NCBI GenBank assembly: GCA_019359635.1 | Contig: JAHHGY010000026.1 | Span: 1 to 50,679 of the forward strand | Source: Chroococcus sp. CMT-3BRIN-NPC107 | GTDB lineage: Bacteria > Cyanobacteriota > Cyanobacteriia > Cyanobacteriales > Chroococcidiopsidaceae | Direction of reading: 5' to 3' | DNA length: 50,679 nucleotides | Shown here: positions 1-8,491 of the stretch, piece by piece | How positions within the stretch are numbered: position 1 is the first letter of the stretch | Layout: every line of letters starts with the position of its first letter | Notes under the pieces: generated by a model | The model's database searches: none | What the model saw: only the letters and a program-made list of their open reading frames with translations | Told to the model about the DNA's origin: nothing | Program-made: the position numbers and the translations under genes

Positions 1-288
1 ATACACTGCGGTTTTACCCCATCTAGCAGGTCGCGGATCTGGTTGTCGCACGGTATCTGATGCACCTAAAACTTGCTCTGGGCATTGCTGCGTCCCTTGG
101 TAGCTGCCATTGTCCGTTGATACGACAAAAACGATGGAGTTTGAGTAAAAAACAAAGCTTTACGCACTTAAAGCTGCGTCTTACATTCCATAGCGCGTAT
201 TCTTGCCTGTTCGCTTGTCTGGTAACTTTTGCAGCACGTTACGAAAGAACCCTATCAGACTCTCGAACTTGCACTTCGGGGTCAACAT
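1..288 (-). pseudogene. Decayed IS transposase, N-terminal part, running off the window edge
   Basis: Read on the minus strand from an ATG at 288, the sequence begins MLTPKCKFESLIGFF and continues LPDKRTGKNTRYGM before a stop. After a frame change near 165 it resumes as FFTQTPSFLSYQRTMAA, passes another in-frame stop, and reaches CDNQIRDLLDGVKPQC at the window edge. This is the N-terminal pattern of a transposase family common in bacterial and cyanobacterial insertion sequences; I recognise the pattern but cannot name the IS family with certainty. At least two stops and one frameshift mean it is dead. The rest of the element lies outside the window. The apparent plus-strand frame at 60-347 is only its shadow. 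Confidence 0.75.
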
Positions 289-354
289 CTTCGACTCCCT
301 TAGCTAGGTTGAGACTCTTTTACCTTACTCCGTTTTCATCTGCTTGAATAGTCC

Positions 355-602
355 AAAGTCATAATGAGAATTGCTGGTAGCGAAGAAGATGACGGCGACA
401 ATTCTAAAATTGAGATTATCCAAACTATCTTCGTTATAGCCGAAAACATGAATATAGAGGTAGTAGCTGAAGGGGTGGAACTAAAGAGCAACTAGCAAAA
501 CTTAAAGCGCTCAAATGCAAGTACGGACAGGGTTATTTTTTCTCTAAAGCTTTAGATAGCAAAGCTGTTGAGGACTTGTTAGCAACCCATGCTCAATGGT
601 AA
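355..602 (+). pseudogene. C-terminal remnant of an EAL-domain (c-di-GMP phosphodiesterase) gene, frameshifted
   Basis: From about 364 the frame reads GSEEDDGDNSKIEIIQTI then IEVVAEGVE. One base appears to be missing near 479-480, after which the adjacent frame continues TKEQLAKLKALKCKYGQGYF and ends at a TAA at 600-602. Together this is the familiar end of an EAL domain (VVAEGVET...EQ...L..LGC.YGQGYFF). Only the last ~80 residues survive. The upstream part was lost, probably when the neighbouring insertion sequence at 1-288 arrived. What is seen is the motif and the frame break; the IS as cause is inference. Confidence 0.8.
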
Positions 603-684
603 AGACACTGATAGGAATTTTTTGGATAGCCTACTAGGTTACGGTAGACTTATAGGCTATAGCAAAAAGTAGTTTTATTTAAAA

Positions 685-2151
685 ATGTACACCGCATCAG
701 AAACTTCTACGATCGCCTTAGTTGTGTTAGCAGCTTGCGCTATATTGGGCTGGAGATTTTATCGAGCTAAATCTTTAGGCAAGTTAGGTATTTTAACTTG
801 GTTGCAGTCGGTAGTCTTAATTGCACCTTGGTTGTTATTTTTTGGCTTATTCGCCGCCGGAATATATATAAATCTTGTGGGTATTCTATTTTTAGTTGTA
901 GCTTCAACGGCGGCTTATATATTAATTAACAATCGGCTGAGAATCCAAACCCAACAAACAAAGCCTAACCTTACGCCGCCAACTCCTACCGTTGAAACGA
1001 TCGCAGCCAGCAAGCTAGAACAAACGCCACAGCAAACGGTAGTGCCGATTCCCTCGGAAGACATGGTAGCAATTAGAGGAATTTTTAGTATTGATACTTA
1101 TTTTGCTGTAGAAATAATTCCTTATCAAGAAGGAGTAATTGTTAAAGGAAACTTGCGTGGAGAGCCAGAAACCGTACATAAAAAGTTGACTGCAAATTTA
1201 CAAGAGAAATTAAGCGATCACTATCGGCTATTTTTGGTAGAAAATGTAGACTCCAGACCCGTAGTAATTATTCTTCCCAGCCGTGCGGACGTGCAACAAG
1301 TGACGGTAAGTCAATATATCTTAGCAGTGGGTTTAATTGTTGCGACAATTGCTACAATTTTTGAGACGGCGGGGATATTACTAGGCTTTGATTTTTTTAC
1401 TCACTTAGAGCGCTTTCTAGAAGTTTTACCCATCGGAATTGGTATTATTGTTGTTTTAGCGTCCCACGAACTTGCTCATTACTTGTTGGCGCGGCGTTAC
1501 CAAGTTAAATTAAGTCCGCCTTTTTTCTTACCAACACTGCAACTAGGTTCTTTTGGGGCAATTACTCGGTTTGCATCTTTGGTTCCCCATCGCCAAGCAT
1601 TGTTTGATATTGCTTTTGCTGGCCCGGCAGCCGGAGGCTTGATTTCTCTATTGTTGCTAATTATTGGTTTATTGCTATCTCATCCAGGTAGTTTGTTTCA
1701 AATTCCTACAGAGTTTTTTCAAGGCTCGATTTTAGTTGGAACTTTAGCTAGGGTAATCATCGGCGCTGACCTCCACAATAGCTTAGTTGACGTAAATCCG
1801 TTGACGGTGATTGGCTGGTTGGGTTTAGTAATTACAGCCCTAAATTTGATGCCTGCGGGGATATTAGACGGAGGGCGAATTGTCCAGGCAATTTATGGAC
1901 GCAAAACTGCCGGACGAGCTACCATTGCAACTCTAATTATCTTAGCTGTGGCATCTCTAGCAAACCCTGTAGCAATGTATTGGGCGATCGCAATTTTATT
2001 TTTACAACGCGAATTAGAGCGTCCCAGTCTCAACGAAATCACCGAACCAGACGATGCTAGAGCCGCTTTAGGATTGCTGGCTTTGCTAATAATGATTTGT
2101 GTCCTTTTGCCGCTAACTCCAGCTTTGGCGGGGCGGCTGGGCATCGGTTAG
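685..2151 (+). CDS. Site-2 protease family (M50) membrane zinc metalloprotease, EGY-like
   Basis: A 488-residue polytopic membrane protein. The zinc-binding motif HELAH lies at residues 261-265 inside a hydrophobic segment, and the second M50 motif, N-L-M-P-A-G-I-L-D-G-G, at about 387-397 supplies the third ligand (Asp395). The N-terminus has two or more membrane segments (about residues 8-90), then a soluble Pro/Thr-rich linker and a ~130-residue soluble domain before the protease core. This is the architecture of cyanobacterial and plastid EGY-type site-2 proteases, which cleave membrane proteins within the bilayer; the substrate here is unknown. It is convergent with the next gene, with only six bases between them. 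Family assignment is firm, biological role is not. Confidence 0.93.
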   Translation: MYTASETSTIALVVLAACAILGWRFYRAKSLGKLGILTWLQSVVLIAPWLLFFGLFAAGIYINLVGILFLVVASTAAYILINNRLRIQTQQTKPNLTPPTPTVETIAASKLEQTPQQTVVPIPSEDMVAIRGIFSIDTYFAVEIIPYQEGVIVKGNLRGEPETVHKKLTANLQEKLSDHYRLFLVENVDSRPVVIILPSRADVQQVTVSQYILAVGLIVATIATIFETAGILLGFDFFTHLERFLEVLPIGIGIIVVLASHELAHYLLARRYQVKLSPPFFLPTLQLGSFGAITRFASLVPHRQALFDIAFAGPAAGGLISLLLLIIGLLLSHPGSLFQIPTEFFQGSILVGTLARVIIGADLHNSLVDVNPLTVIGWLGLVITALNLMPAGILDGGRIVQAIYGRKTAGRATIATLIILAVASLANPVAMYWAIAILFLQRELERPSLNEITEPDDARAALGLLALLIMICVLLPLTPALAGRLGIG

Positions 2152-2157
2152 CAGTAA

Positions 2158-2736
2158 TTATTCTCCCCAGCGCCAGTTGTAACGGTTCCAGCTATAAACT
2201 CCTTGAATTTGGTACTCTGAGCCGTTACTAAAACGAATTACACAACTGGTTTCATCTACCTCAACTACTGTACAGGCAAACCACTCGCGGCTACAAGGGC
2301 CAGTTTCTTGCACCCATTCCCATAAAGCGTTTGATACTTCAAGGCGATCACCTATTTTTAGTTTTAAGACTTCTTCGGCATATTTTGCAATGTGTCCGGG
2401 CTTAATGCGGTTGAGCCAAGCAAAACCGTAAGATTTGCGAATAAACTGCATTTCTCCCGAATCCCGCGCTTGCAGCCAATCGTTGAGTAGCTGCGCCTTC
2501 CAAGAGCGATTTTGTTGCTCTTGAACCTGAATGTATTGCCAAAAACTTTGACGTTGCTCTGGGGAAAGTTCGTCTAAAGGATTATTTGACTTATTTTCAG
2601 TTAGTGATTTTTGCTCTATCAACTCCTGCGCTACTTGCAACATAATTTGTTTTTGCTCCTCGCTCAAAGGGCAAAAACTGTTGTCGCAACGGCTAAAAGC
2701 AGCTATTAAAGCGGCTTCAAGATCGGCTAGTGTCAT
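2158..2736 (-). CDS. Conserved cyanobacterial hypothetical protein
   Basis: A 192-residue soluble protein of unknown function. I chose the ATG at 2736 (MTLADLEAALIAAFSRCDN); the frame also opens at a GTG at 2757, which overlaps a GCGATCG-like sequence and has no better ribosome site. The N-terminal half is helical and charged (LSEEQKQIMLQVAQELIEQ, LSPEQRQSFWQYIQVQEQQN). The C-terminal half looks like a small beta domain: KIGDRLEVSNALWEWV, FACTVVEVDETSCVIRFSNG and YNWRWGE, similar in style to SH3-like or Tudor-like folds, but I would not assign one. No signal peptide or membrane segment. Confidence 0.8.
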   Translation of the reverse strand: MTLADLEAALIAAFSRCDNSFCPLSEEQKQIMLQVAQELIEQKSLTENKSNNPLDELSPEQRQSFWQYIQVQEQQNRSWKAQLLNDWLQARDSGEMQFIRKSYGFAWLNRIKPGHIAKYAEEVLKLKIGDRLEVSNALWEWVQETGPCSREWFACTVVEVDETSCVIRFSNGSEYQIQGVYSWNRYNWRWGE

Positions 2737-2881
2737 AGCTAACGTGCACGATCGCACTTTTTCTTAATTTTTTAATTATGACAAAACTTCCATAACTACT
2801 GATTCCCCATAAAGTAAGGTATTTTTTCCTGGGGCGATCGCATGGTAAGCTGAAAAGGTGGCCTTCTACGTGGTGCAGTAT

Positions 2882-3313
2882 ATGCGTTTGCGATCGCTAT
2901 TTGTTGTCGCCTTAACTATGCTAGTGGGGATAATTTCATTGGTACATACTCCCTCAGCTAGTGCGCTAACTCAAATTAAATTATCCAATGTTGGCTACAA
3001 AGAGTGTCCGCCAGAACTCGCTGCTGGAGCCGTTACTAGCGGCGCAACCAACGCTGCTAATTGTTTTATTGTGACGGGCAAAGCTGAAAATACTTCGGGC
3101 AAAGCCGTTTATGACGCGGATGTATTTGGACGCATTTACGACGCAAATAATGACTCGGTGATGCAAAACCGGACTAGACTTGGTTCCATTGCCGAAATAC
3201 CTGCGGGTGTAAGTGAATTTAATATGAGAATTTCTGTACCAGCAAATCAGCCTTTACCCTTGCAACTCAAGCAGTTCAAGGCGGCGGGTTTTAGCGGTCA
3301 AGTAAGAAGGTAG
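2882..3313 (+). CDS. Secreted/periplasmic conserved protein with signal peptide (FxLYD-like)
   Basis: A 143-residue protein from the ATG at 2882, which opens directly into a signal peptide (MRLRSLFVVALTMLVGIISL, cleavage probably after PSASA). A GTG at 2858 would add eight residues in front of the signal and is less likely. The mature part has two cysteines (KECPPEL and AANCFIV) that could form a disulfide. It then carries a beta-rich stretch, VTGKAENTSGKAVYDADVFG, ending in a proline-rich strand (PANQPLPLQL). That pattern resembles the FxLYD family of extracytoplasmic proteins. Function unknown. A strong hairpin terminator follows. Confidence 0.75.
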   Translation: MRLRSLFVVALTMLVGIISLVHTPSASALTQIKLSNVGYKECPPELAAGAVTSGATNAANCFIVTGKAENTSGKAVYDADVFGRIYDANNDSVMQNRTRLGSIAEIPAGVSEFNMRISVPANQPLPLQLKQFKAAGFSGQVRR

Positions 3314-3351
3314 GAATTTGTAACGATTTAATTAGCCATTACCTACAAAAT

Positions 3352-3374
3352 AAAACCCGCCTGTTGCGGGTTTT
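3352..3374. terminator. Bidirectional hairpin terminator
   Basis: A perfect 9-bp inverted repeat, AAAACCCGC (3352-3360) and GCGGGTTTT (3366-3374), encloses a five-base loop. It lies between the convergent genes ending at 3313 and 3394. The A-tract on one side and T-tract on the other allow it to act in both directions. Confidence 0.85.
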
Positions 3375-3393
3375 GTGCAAAGATTAGTTATTT

Positions 3394-3666
3394 TTAAACA
3401 AAAGCGGGAATGCCTGCAACCAAGCTACCTAACAGTTGAAGAACAATAATTGCTAACATGGGCGAGAAATCCATGCCGCCCAAGGGTGGGATAATCGACC
3501 GAAACAAATTGAGATAGGGGTCGGTGAGTTGGGCTAAAGTCGCAAAAGGTTGGTCGTAAAAGCTAATATTGGGGAACCAAGTTAACAAGATGCGGACAAA
3601 TAATAGGATAGTGTAGATTTGGAGAAAAGTAGATAGCGTATTTGTGAGCAACGCGATTGAAGACAT
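3394..3666 (-). CDS. YggT family (Ycf19-like) membrane protein
   Basis: A 90-residue protein with two membrane segments. The first is near residues 10-33 (LQIYTILLFVRILLTWFPNI) and the second near 68-90 (MLAIIVLQLLGSLVAG). Between them is the family signature region LTDPYLNLFRSIIPPLGGMD. In cyanobacteria and chloroplasts this family (YggT/YlmG/Ycf19/CCB3-like) is linked to nucleoid distribution, division or cytochrome b6 assembly; which applies here cannot be told from sequence. The length matches the family's usual ~90-100 residues. Confidence 0.93.
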   Translation of the reverse strand: MSSIALLTNTLSTFLQIYTILLFVRILLTWFPNISFYDQPFATLAQLTDPYLNLFRSIIPPLGGMDFSPMLAIIVLQLLGSLVAGIPAFV

Positions 3667-3792
3667 AAGTTAATTCAGCGATTGGTAAGTTTTAACAGCG
3701 ATACAGGTTTGATTTTAATCTAGCCGATTTCTGAGGATTTTTGCTCGGGCGATAGCTAGATAAATGAGGTTTTGAAGTTACAATTAGCGCAA

Positions 3793-4137
3793 TTATTCTC
3801 CTAAAGATGTCTGCTCTAAATTGGCTGGTAGTGGATTGCCATTTACATTTCCCAAGTTCAAACGAACTTCGTCAATGGTTTCGTTGAGTTGAGCAATTTT
3901 GTCTTCTAAAGAGCGACGCGCTAGTTCAATTGTTTGTTCGGAAGAAGCTTTAAGCGGACGGCGTTTGGGTCTGGAATTATTATTGTCAGCAAGGCTGGTT
4001 TTCCGCCTTGGTTCGATATCGGTGGCAGCTTCGTTAAGCACTCTAGAAGCAAGCAAAGCGCCGATTACACCACCGACTACGCCGCCGACTACACTCCCAG
4101 CTATAAAGCCACCTGTAAATCCATCGCCCTGATTCAT
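3793..4137 (-). CDS. Small glycine-zipper membrane protein with coiled coil (YtxH-like hypothetical)
   Basis: A 114-residue protein. Residues 5-32 form one membrane segment rich in small residues (FTGGFIAGSVVGGVVGGVIG), a glycine-zipper pattern. A basic linker follows (EPRRKTS, RPKRRPLK). The C-terminal third, about residues 65-98, is a probable coiled coil (IELARRSLEDKIAQLNETID). This layout is common in small cyanobacterial envelope or thylakoid proteins annotated as YtxH-like. No enzymatic motif is visible and the function is unknown. Confidence 0.8.
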   Translation of the reverse strand: MNQGDGFTGGFIAGSVVGGVVGGVIGALLASRVLNEAATDIEPRRKTSLADNNNSRPKRRPLKASSEQTIELARRSLEDKIAQLNETIDEVRLNLGNVNGNPLPANLEQTSLGE

Positions 4138-4300
4138 ATACTTACGCCTTCAAAGATTACTATCTCAATACAGAACTGTCGATACTCCTCAAGCTGAGTT
4201 GAAGTGTTGATAATAATTTTAATTCTAACTATCCCTCTTTTGTTGTTCTAGGGAAGATAAAACCTGCCCAAAATCTAAAAAGGCTTATAAGAATAAGATT

Positions 4301-4618
4301 GTGCTTTCCTGCTTGATTTTTTCTCAAAACTTACTTATGGTGATAGGACTTATGCCAAAATTTTTATACACATCACTCAGTTTAAGAGTTTCTTGTCAAT
4401 ATGTAATTCCTAGAAACTACAATGCTAAGAATTTTAAAGTAGTCAATGGCACAATCTCAAGCCCTCGTACTCGTTCACTGCAAGATTACCAGTGTGAGGT
4501 ATTGCAACGCCCGGCGATCGCTACTGTCGCCGGAATGTACTATCGTAAAGGTATTGCCGAATTAATCGATGCTTTTTTCCAGATGGGAGACGCTAACACG
4601 CATTTGTTCCCTAGTTGA
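4301..4618 (+). pseudogene. Fragment of a group 1 / family 4 glycosyltransferase gene
   Basis: The frame contains FKVVNGTISSPRTRSL followed by LQRPAIATVAGMYYRKGIAE and LIDAFFQM. This is the hinge region plus the start of the second Rossmann domain of GT4 glycosyltransferases (NGT...RP.IATVAGMY.RKGI.ELI.AF). Everything upstream of about 4415 is unrecognisable, and the frame stops exactly where the sugar-nucleotide binding loop (LVGDGP-like) should begin. About 60 residues of a ~380-residue enzyme remain. It ends base-to-base against the 3' end of upp on the other strand. Almost certainly non-functional. Confidence 0.7.
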
Positions 4619-5269
4619 TTACGTGCCAAAAGTGCGATCGCCCGCATCTCCTAATCCTGGCACAATATACCCTTGATTATTTAATCCTTCATCAATAGTT
4701 GCCGTGTAAATAATTAAACTTGGATAAGCAACACTGAGTTTTTGCAAGGCTGGGGGAGCGGCTACCACTGAGATAATTCGCACCAAAGCTGGATCTACAC
4801 CTCTAGCAGTTATTTCTGCCATTGCTGCCATAATTGAGCCGCCCGTCGCTAACATTGGCTCAGGAATCAAAACTCTAGTTTCGGGTGCAAACTGAGTGGG
4901 TAATTTGTTGAGATAGCAAGTAGGCGCAAGCGTCTCCTCATCCCGCACTAACCCTAGATGATAAATTGATGCTAAAGGCAACAATGTTTGCGCTCCTTCT
5001 AGCAAGGATAATCCGGCTCGCAAAATTGGTACTATGGCAATCGGAATTGTAAAATCAATGGTTGTTGCCGGACAAGGTGCTAGGGGTGTTTGTACGATGG
5101 TTTCTTCGGTTGGCAACCAATCGCGGACTGCTTCGTAAGTCAGCCAGCGCCCTAACTCGGTCATTGCACTTCTAAACAATCCTGATGGCGTAGCTTCATC
5201 GCGGGCAACTGCTAACCAGTGTTTGATTAAAGGATGGGGTGGAACGTAAACACGCAGTTGCAGTGTCAT
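4619..5269 (-). CDS. upp: Uracil phosphoribosyltransferase
   Basis: A 216-residue enzyme converting uracil and PRPP to UMP in pyrimidine salvage. It opens with VYVPPHPLIKHWLAVARDE, as in the family. The central strand is IPIAIVPILRAGLSLLEG, and the PRPP-binding loop is EPMLATGGSIMAAMAEI; the first acidic residue is Glu where many bacterial enzymes have Asp. Near the C-terminus the uracil-binding region YIVPGLGDAGDRTFGT is intact. Length is normal for the family. Its 3' end abuts the glycosyltransferase remnant. No clear ribosome site precedes the ATG. Confidence 0.95.
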   Translation of the reverse strand: MTLQLRVYVPPHPLIKHWLAVARDEATPSGLFRSAMTELGRWLTYEAVRDWLPTEETIVQTPLAPCPATTIDFTIPIAIVPILRAGLSLLEGAQTLLPLASIYHLGLVRDEETLAPTCYLNKLPTQFAPETRVLIPEPMLATGGSIMAAMAEITARGVDPALVRIISVVAAPPALQKLSVAYPSLIIYTATIDEGLNNQGYIVPGLGDAGDRTFGT

Positions 5270-5391
5270 AGTTAAGGGTGGGGCTTCTTTAAAGTCTGAC
5301 TCATCATAATATTCTTAGTACCAATCTGGGAAAAAAGTCAGTTTTACTCTCATGGTTATCGCCGCTTGTTGAAAATTATTTGCATTAACTA

Positions 5392-5421
5392 TTGACATTA
5401 ATTCTCAGTCAGGTTTATAGT
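5392..5421 (+). promoter_or_regulatory. Strong sigma-70-type promoter
   Basis: A perfect -35 TTGACA at 5392-5397 and a -10 TATAGT at 5416-5421 are separated by 18 bases. The expected start is about 5428. No coding sequence begins until 5582, and a terminator hairpin lies between (see the adjacent ncRNA entry). Confidence 0.65.
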
Positions 5422-5427
5422 GATTTT

Positions 5428-5503
5428 CAGTGTTCTCCTCTCTTTAAGGATCGGCAGATGGGATAGGTCGGCTCAAGTTAGCAGACCCATCCTGTTTTTT
5501 TTT
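5428..5503 (+). ncRNA. Candidate small RNA or terminated leader upstream of crtH
   Basis: The transcript expected from the promoter at 5392-5421 is only about 75 bases long. It carries an unpaired pyrimidine-rich stretch, CTCCTCTC at 5435-5442, complementary to Shine-Dalgarno-like GAGGAG. It then ends in a long hairpin followed by nine T residues. I see no open reading frame of note inside. The architecture (CU-rich single strand plus terminator) recalls small cyanobacterial regulatory RNAs such as Yfr1, but the core motif of that RNA is not present. It could instead be an attenuator for crtH. Expression is not shown by sequence. Confidence 0.5.
5461..5503 (+). terminator. Intrinsic terminator of the candidate small RNA
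   Basis: The stem pairs GGATAGGTC (5461-5469) with GACCCATCC (5484-5492), with one mismatch. It is extended inward by GCT/AGC around the loop CAAGTT. A run of nine T follows at 5495-5503. An alternative pairing uses CAGATGGG (5455-5462) with CCCATC-CTG (5486-5494). Both give a strong terminator pointing toward crtH. Confidence 0.75.
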
Positions 5504-5581
5504 GCCATGGTGTTAGGAGGTAAAAAGCGTTAAACTTTATATCCAGCAAGTGCGAGTGATATTTTTTAAAAAATTAATTTT

Positions 5582-7078
5582 ATGCCTAGTACCCAAACTT
5601 TATACGATGCGATCGCCATCGGTTCTGGTATTGGCGGCTTAGTGGCGGCTACTCAGTTGGCGGCTAAGGGCGCTAAAGTGCTAGTTTTAGAAAGCTATTT
5701 AATTCCTGGAGGAAGTGCGGGGTATTTTGAGCGCCAGGGCTACCGTTTTGATGTTGGCGCGTCGATGATTTTTGGTTTTGGCACTCAAGGCACTACAAAC
5801 CTGCTAACTAGAGCGTTAGAAGCGGTAAATGTGAGTTTAGAAACAATACCCGACCCCGTACAAATTCACTATCATTTACCCAACGATTTAAAAGTAAAAG
5901 TTCACCGCGATTATGAGAAATTTTTGCAAGAACTGACAGCTTATTTTCCGCACGAACAGCAAGGTATCCGCCAATTTTACGATGAGTGCTGGAAAGTTTT
6001 TAACTGTCTCAATCGGATGGATTTACTTTCTTTAGAAGAACCGAGATATTTAACAAGAGTATTTTTTCAGCATCCTTTAGCTTGTTTGGGTTTGGTTAAG
6101 TATTTGCCCCAAAATGCGGGCGATATAGCGCGAAAGTATATTAAAGACCCGTTGTTATTGAAATTCATTGATATAGAGTGCTACATCTGGTCGGTAGTCC
6201 CCGCCGACTTGACACCAATGATTAATGCGGGGATGGTGTTTTCTGACCGTCATTACGGCGGAATTAATTATCCCAAGGGCGGTGTCGGTCAAATTGCCCA
6301 AAAATTAGTAGATGGACTAGAAAAAGCTGGGGGAGAGATTCAGTATCAAGCTAGAGTTAAAAAGATTATTACCGAAAATAATCGCGCTGTCGGCGTAAAG
6401 CTAGCTTCGGGGGAGGTTTACAGGGCAAAAAGAATTATTTCTAATGCGACGCGCTGGGATACCTTCGAGAAGTTGCTACCAAAAGAGGAAATGCCAGCCT
6501 CCGAGAAAAAATGGCAACAGCGCTATGAAAAATCGCCAAGTTTTTTAAATCTGCATTTGGGCGTAGAGGCGCAACTATTACCTGTAGGGACAGAATGTCA
6601 TCATATTTTGGTAGAAGACTGGGACAAAATGGAAGAAACTATTTTTGTTTCGATTCCTACCTTACTAGATCCCGATTTAGCCCCGGCGGGTTATCATATT
6701 ATTCACACTTTTACGCCAAACTCGGTAGAAGATTGGCAAGGGCTGAATCAGTGCGAGTATCAACAAAAGAAAGAAGCGGCGGCGGGGAAATTAATTAAGC
6801 GTTTGGAGCAGATTTTTCCCGGTTTAGATGAGGCTTTAGACTACATGGAAATTGGCACGCCTCGCACTCACCGACGGTTTCTAAATCGACAAGATGGTAG
6901 TTATGGCCCTATACCACGACGAAAGTTGATGGGATTATTGGGGATGCCGTTTAACCGCACGTCGATACCTGGGCTTTATTGCGTAGGTGATAGTACGTTT
7001 CCCGGACAAGGGTTAAATGCTGTGGCTTTTTCTGGTTTTGCCTGCGCTCATCGCGTAGCAGTAGATTTGGGACTTTAA
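5582..7078 (+). CDS. crtH: Carotenoid (prolycopene) isomerase CrtH
   Basis: A 498-residue flavoprotein that converts poly-cis carotenoids, chiefly prolycopene, to the all-trans form in light-independent carotenoid synthesis at the thylakoid membrane. The N-terminal dinucleotide fold reads [21 protein letters not shown], followed by [19 protein letters not shown]. The second phytoene-desaturase-family block is [20 protein letters not shown]. The C-terminal FAD region is [20 protein letters not shown], typical of CrtISO/CrtH rather than CrtI. Length matches the family. The ATG has no obvious ribosome site. An alpha/beta hydrolase gene follows after 40 bases and may be cotranscribed. Confidence 0.93.
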   Translation: MPSTQTLYDAIAIGSGIGGLVAATQLAAKGAKVLVLESYLIPGGSAGYFERQGYRFDVGASMIFGFGTQGTTNLLTRALEAVNVSLETIPDPVQIHYHLPNDLKVKVHRDYEKFLQELTAYFPHEQQGIRQFYDECWKVFNCLNRMDLLSLEEPRYLTRVFFQHPLACLGLVKYLPQNAGDIARKYIKDPLLLKFIDIECYIWSVVPADLTPMINAGMVFSDRHYGGINYPKGGVGQIAQKLVDGLEKAGGEIQYQARVKKIITENNRAVGVKLASGEVYRAKRIISNATRWDTFEKLLPKEEMPASEKKWQQRYEKSPSFLNLHLGVEAQLLPVGTECHHILVEDWDKMEETIFVSIPTLLDPDLAPAGYHIIHTFTPNSVEDWQGLNQCEYQQKKEAAAGKLIKRLEQIFPGLDEALDYMEIGTPRTHRRFLNRQDGSYGPIPRRKLMGLLGMPFNRTSIPGLYCVGDSTFPGQGLNAVAFSGFACAHRVAVDLGL

Positions 7079-7118
7079 TCTACAATTTAAGTAGTTACAA
7101 ATATTAATAAAGTTTATC

Positions 7119-8024
7119 GTGATAACTGAGCAACAGGTAATTGGCAGCTTTTTTGACAAGCTAACTTGGGACTGGAAAGGCTACAAAATTGGCTATACAG
7201 TCATGGGTACAGGCAAACCGCTAGTGCTAATTCATGGGTTTGGGGCTTCTATCGGACACTGGCGCAAAAATATTCCGGTATTAGCATCGGCTGGGTATAG
7301 AGTATATGCTCTAGATTTGTTGGGCTTTGGCAGTTCTGATAAGCCACCCTTAAACTACACAATGGAATTGTGGGAAGAATTAGTTAAAGATTTTTGGACG
7401 GCGCATATTCAGCAACGGGCGGTATTTGTCGGAAATTCTATTGGTGGGTTGTTGAGTTTGATGGTTATTGCCAATCATCCAGAAATTGCGGCAGGGGGAG
7501 TTTTGATTAATTGTGCGGGAGGACTTAGCCACCGTCCCCACGAACTAAATCCACCTTTGAGGCTAGTAATGGGCGCATTTAATCAATTGATTCGCTCTAA
7601 GATTACTGGCAAAGTTTTGTTTAATAGAGTGCGGCAAAAGTCACAGATTAGGCGGAGTTTGATGCAAGTGTACCGCGATCGCACTGCCGTTACTGATGAG
7701 CTTGTAGACTTGCTCTATCAACCATCTTGCGACGAAGGAGCGCAGCAGGTTTTTGTTTCAATTTTAACGGCACCTCCAGGCCCAACCCCAGCACAATTAT
7801 TGCCATTAGTTAAATGTCCATTATTAGTAATTTGGGGAGAAGCTGACCCTTGGACACCGATTAATGGCGCAAAGATATTTCAAGACTTGAGCGCCACTGG
7901 TCAACCCGTGCAAGTGAAACCTATTGCTAATGCTGGTCATTGTCCCCACGATGAAGCACCAGACAAAGTAAACCCGTTGATTATTGATTGGTTGACTCAG
8001 ACACTAGAGGAGAAATCTTATTAA
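7119..8024 (+). CDS. Alpha/beta hydrolase
   Basis: A 301-residue soluble alpha/beta-hydrolase. The oxyanion-hole segment is LVLIHGFGASIGHWRKNIPV, the nucleophile elbow is FVGNSIGGLLSLM with Ser as nucleophile, the acid is likely Asp in WGEADPWTP, and the catalytic His is in NAGHCPHDEAPDKV. The start is a GTG at 7119, since no ATG lies upstream of the conserved HGFG block in this frame. The gene sits 40 bases downstream of crtH on the same strand, which suggests a role linked to pigments or terpenoid esters, but that is inference. A perfect hairpin terminator follows. The substrate is unknown. Confidence 0.9.
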   Translation: MITEQQVIGSFFDKLTWDWKGYKIGYTVMGTGKPLVLIHGFGASIGHWRKNIPVLASAGYRVYALDLLGFGSSDKPPLNYTMELWEELVKDFWTAHIQQRAVFVGNSIGGLLSLMVIANHPEIAAGGVLINCAGGLSHRPHELNPPLRLVMGAFNQLIRSKITGKVLFNRVRQKSQIRRSLMQVYRDRTAVTDELVDLLYQPSCDEGAQQVFVSILTAPPGPTPAQLLPLVKCPLLVIWGEADPWTPINGAKIFQDLSATGQPVQVKPIANAGHCPHDEAPDKVNPLIIDWLTQTLEEKSY

Positions 8025-8028
8025 TAAA

Positions 8029-8060
8029 CATTAGCTACAGTAATTACTCTGTAGCTAATG
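8029..8060. terminator. Bidirectional hairpin terminator
   Basis: A perfect 12-bp inverted repeat, CATTAGCTACAG (8029-8040) and CTGTAGCTAATG (8049-8060), with an eight-base loop. It lies between the convergent hydrolase gene and the split photolyase operon. Confidence 0.75.
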
Positions 8061-8079
8061 CTTAAAGAAAAAGTAGAGC

Positions 8080-8487
8080 CTACAAATAACGTTGGGCAAC
8101 TTTCCAGTAACGAGAAAAGCTTTTGAGGTTGATATAGCCCTCATGCTCAAAAAGTGGTTCTACTGGTAGCACGGTTATAGGGAGATGAGACTCAATTTTT
8201 TGGCAAAGGTCTTTAAATCGAGGACTAGGGCTATTTGTGGTGACAATAGCATGGCGATCGCATTCTTGAGCAAAAGCAACTACTTCGGTTGCCACATCGC
8301 CGCGTCGAATCACTAAAGGTAGCTCTAATAAGCATTCGTAAATGAATTTTATCCGTTTGAGACTTAGCTGCCATTCGTCGATTAATTCATCATCCCACAC
8401 CCAAATTGCCGGAGCATCGGGATACATTTTTAGGGCAGGATTGGCAGGACTCAAACAGTCGCCATGCACCCAAACTATTGGTTTCAT
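8080..8487 (-). CDS. Stand-alone photolyase/cryptochrome N-terminal alpha/beta domain protein
   Basis: A 135-residue protein from the ATG at 8487; the frame opens further upstream but would overlap the preceding gene. It resembles the N-terminal alpha/beta (antenna-binding) domain of photolyases: IVWVHGDCLSPANPAL matches the family's opening VWFR.DLRL.DNPAL pattern. AIWVWDDELI matches the next strand, and LPLVIRRGDVATEVVAFAQE matches the L.V..GDP...L..L helix-strand unit. It lacks any FAD domain. That domain is encoded by the gene immediately upstream, four bases away on the same strand. The two are probably translated together and form a split photolyase-like complex. Function (DNA repair or light sensing) is unproven. 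Confidence 0.72.
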   Translation of the reverse strand: MKPIVWVHGDCLSPANPALKMYPDAPAIWVWDDELIDEWQLSLKRIKFIYECLLELPLVIRRGDVATEVVAFAQECDRHAIVTTNSPSPRFKDLCQKIESHLPITVLPVEPLFEHEGYINLKSFSRYWKVAQRYL

Positions 8488-8491
8488 AATT

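Noticed and set aside
60..347. 95-residue open frame on the plus strand at the window start
   Set aside because: It is the shadow of the decayed transposase on the minus strand; its peptide is low-complexity and has no recognisable motif.
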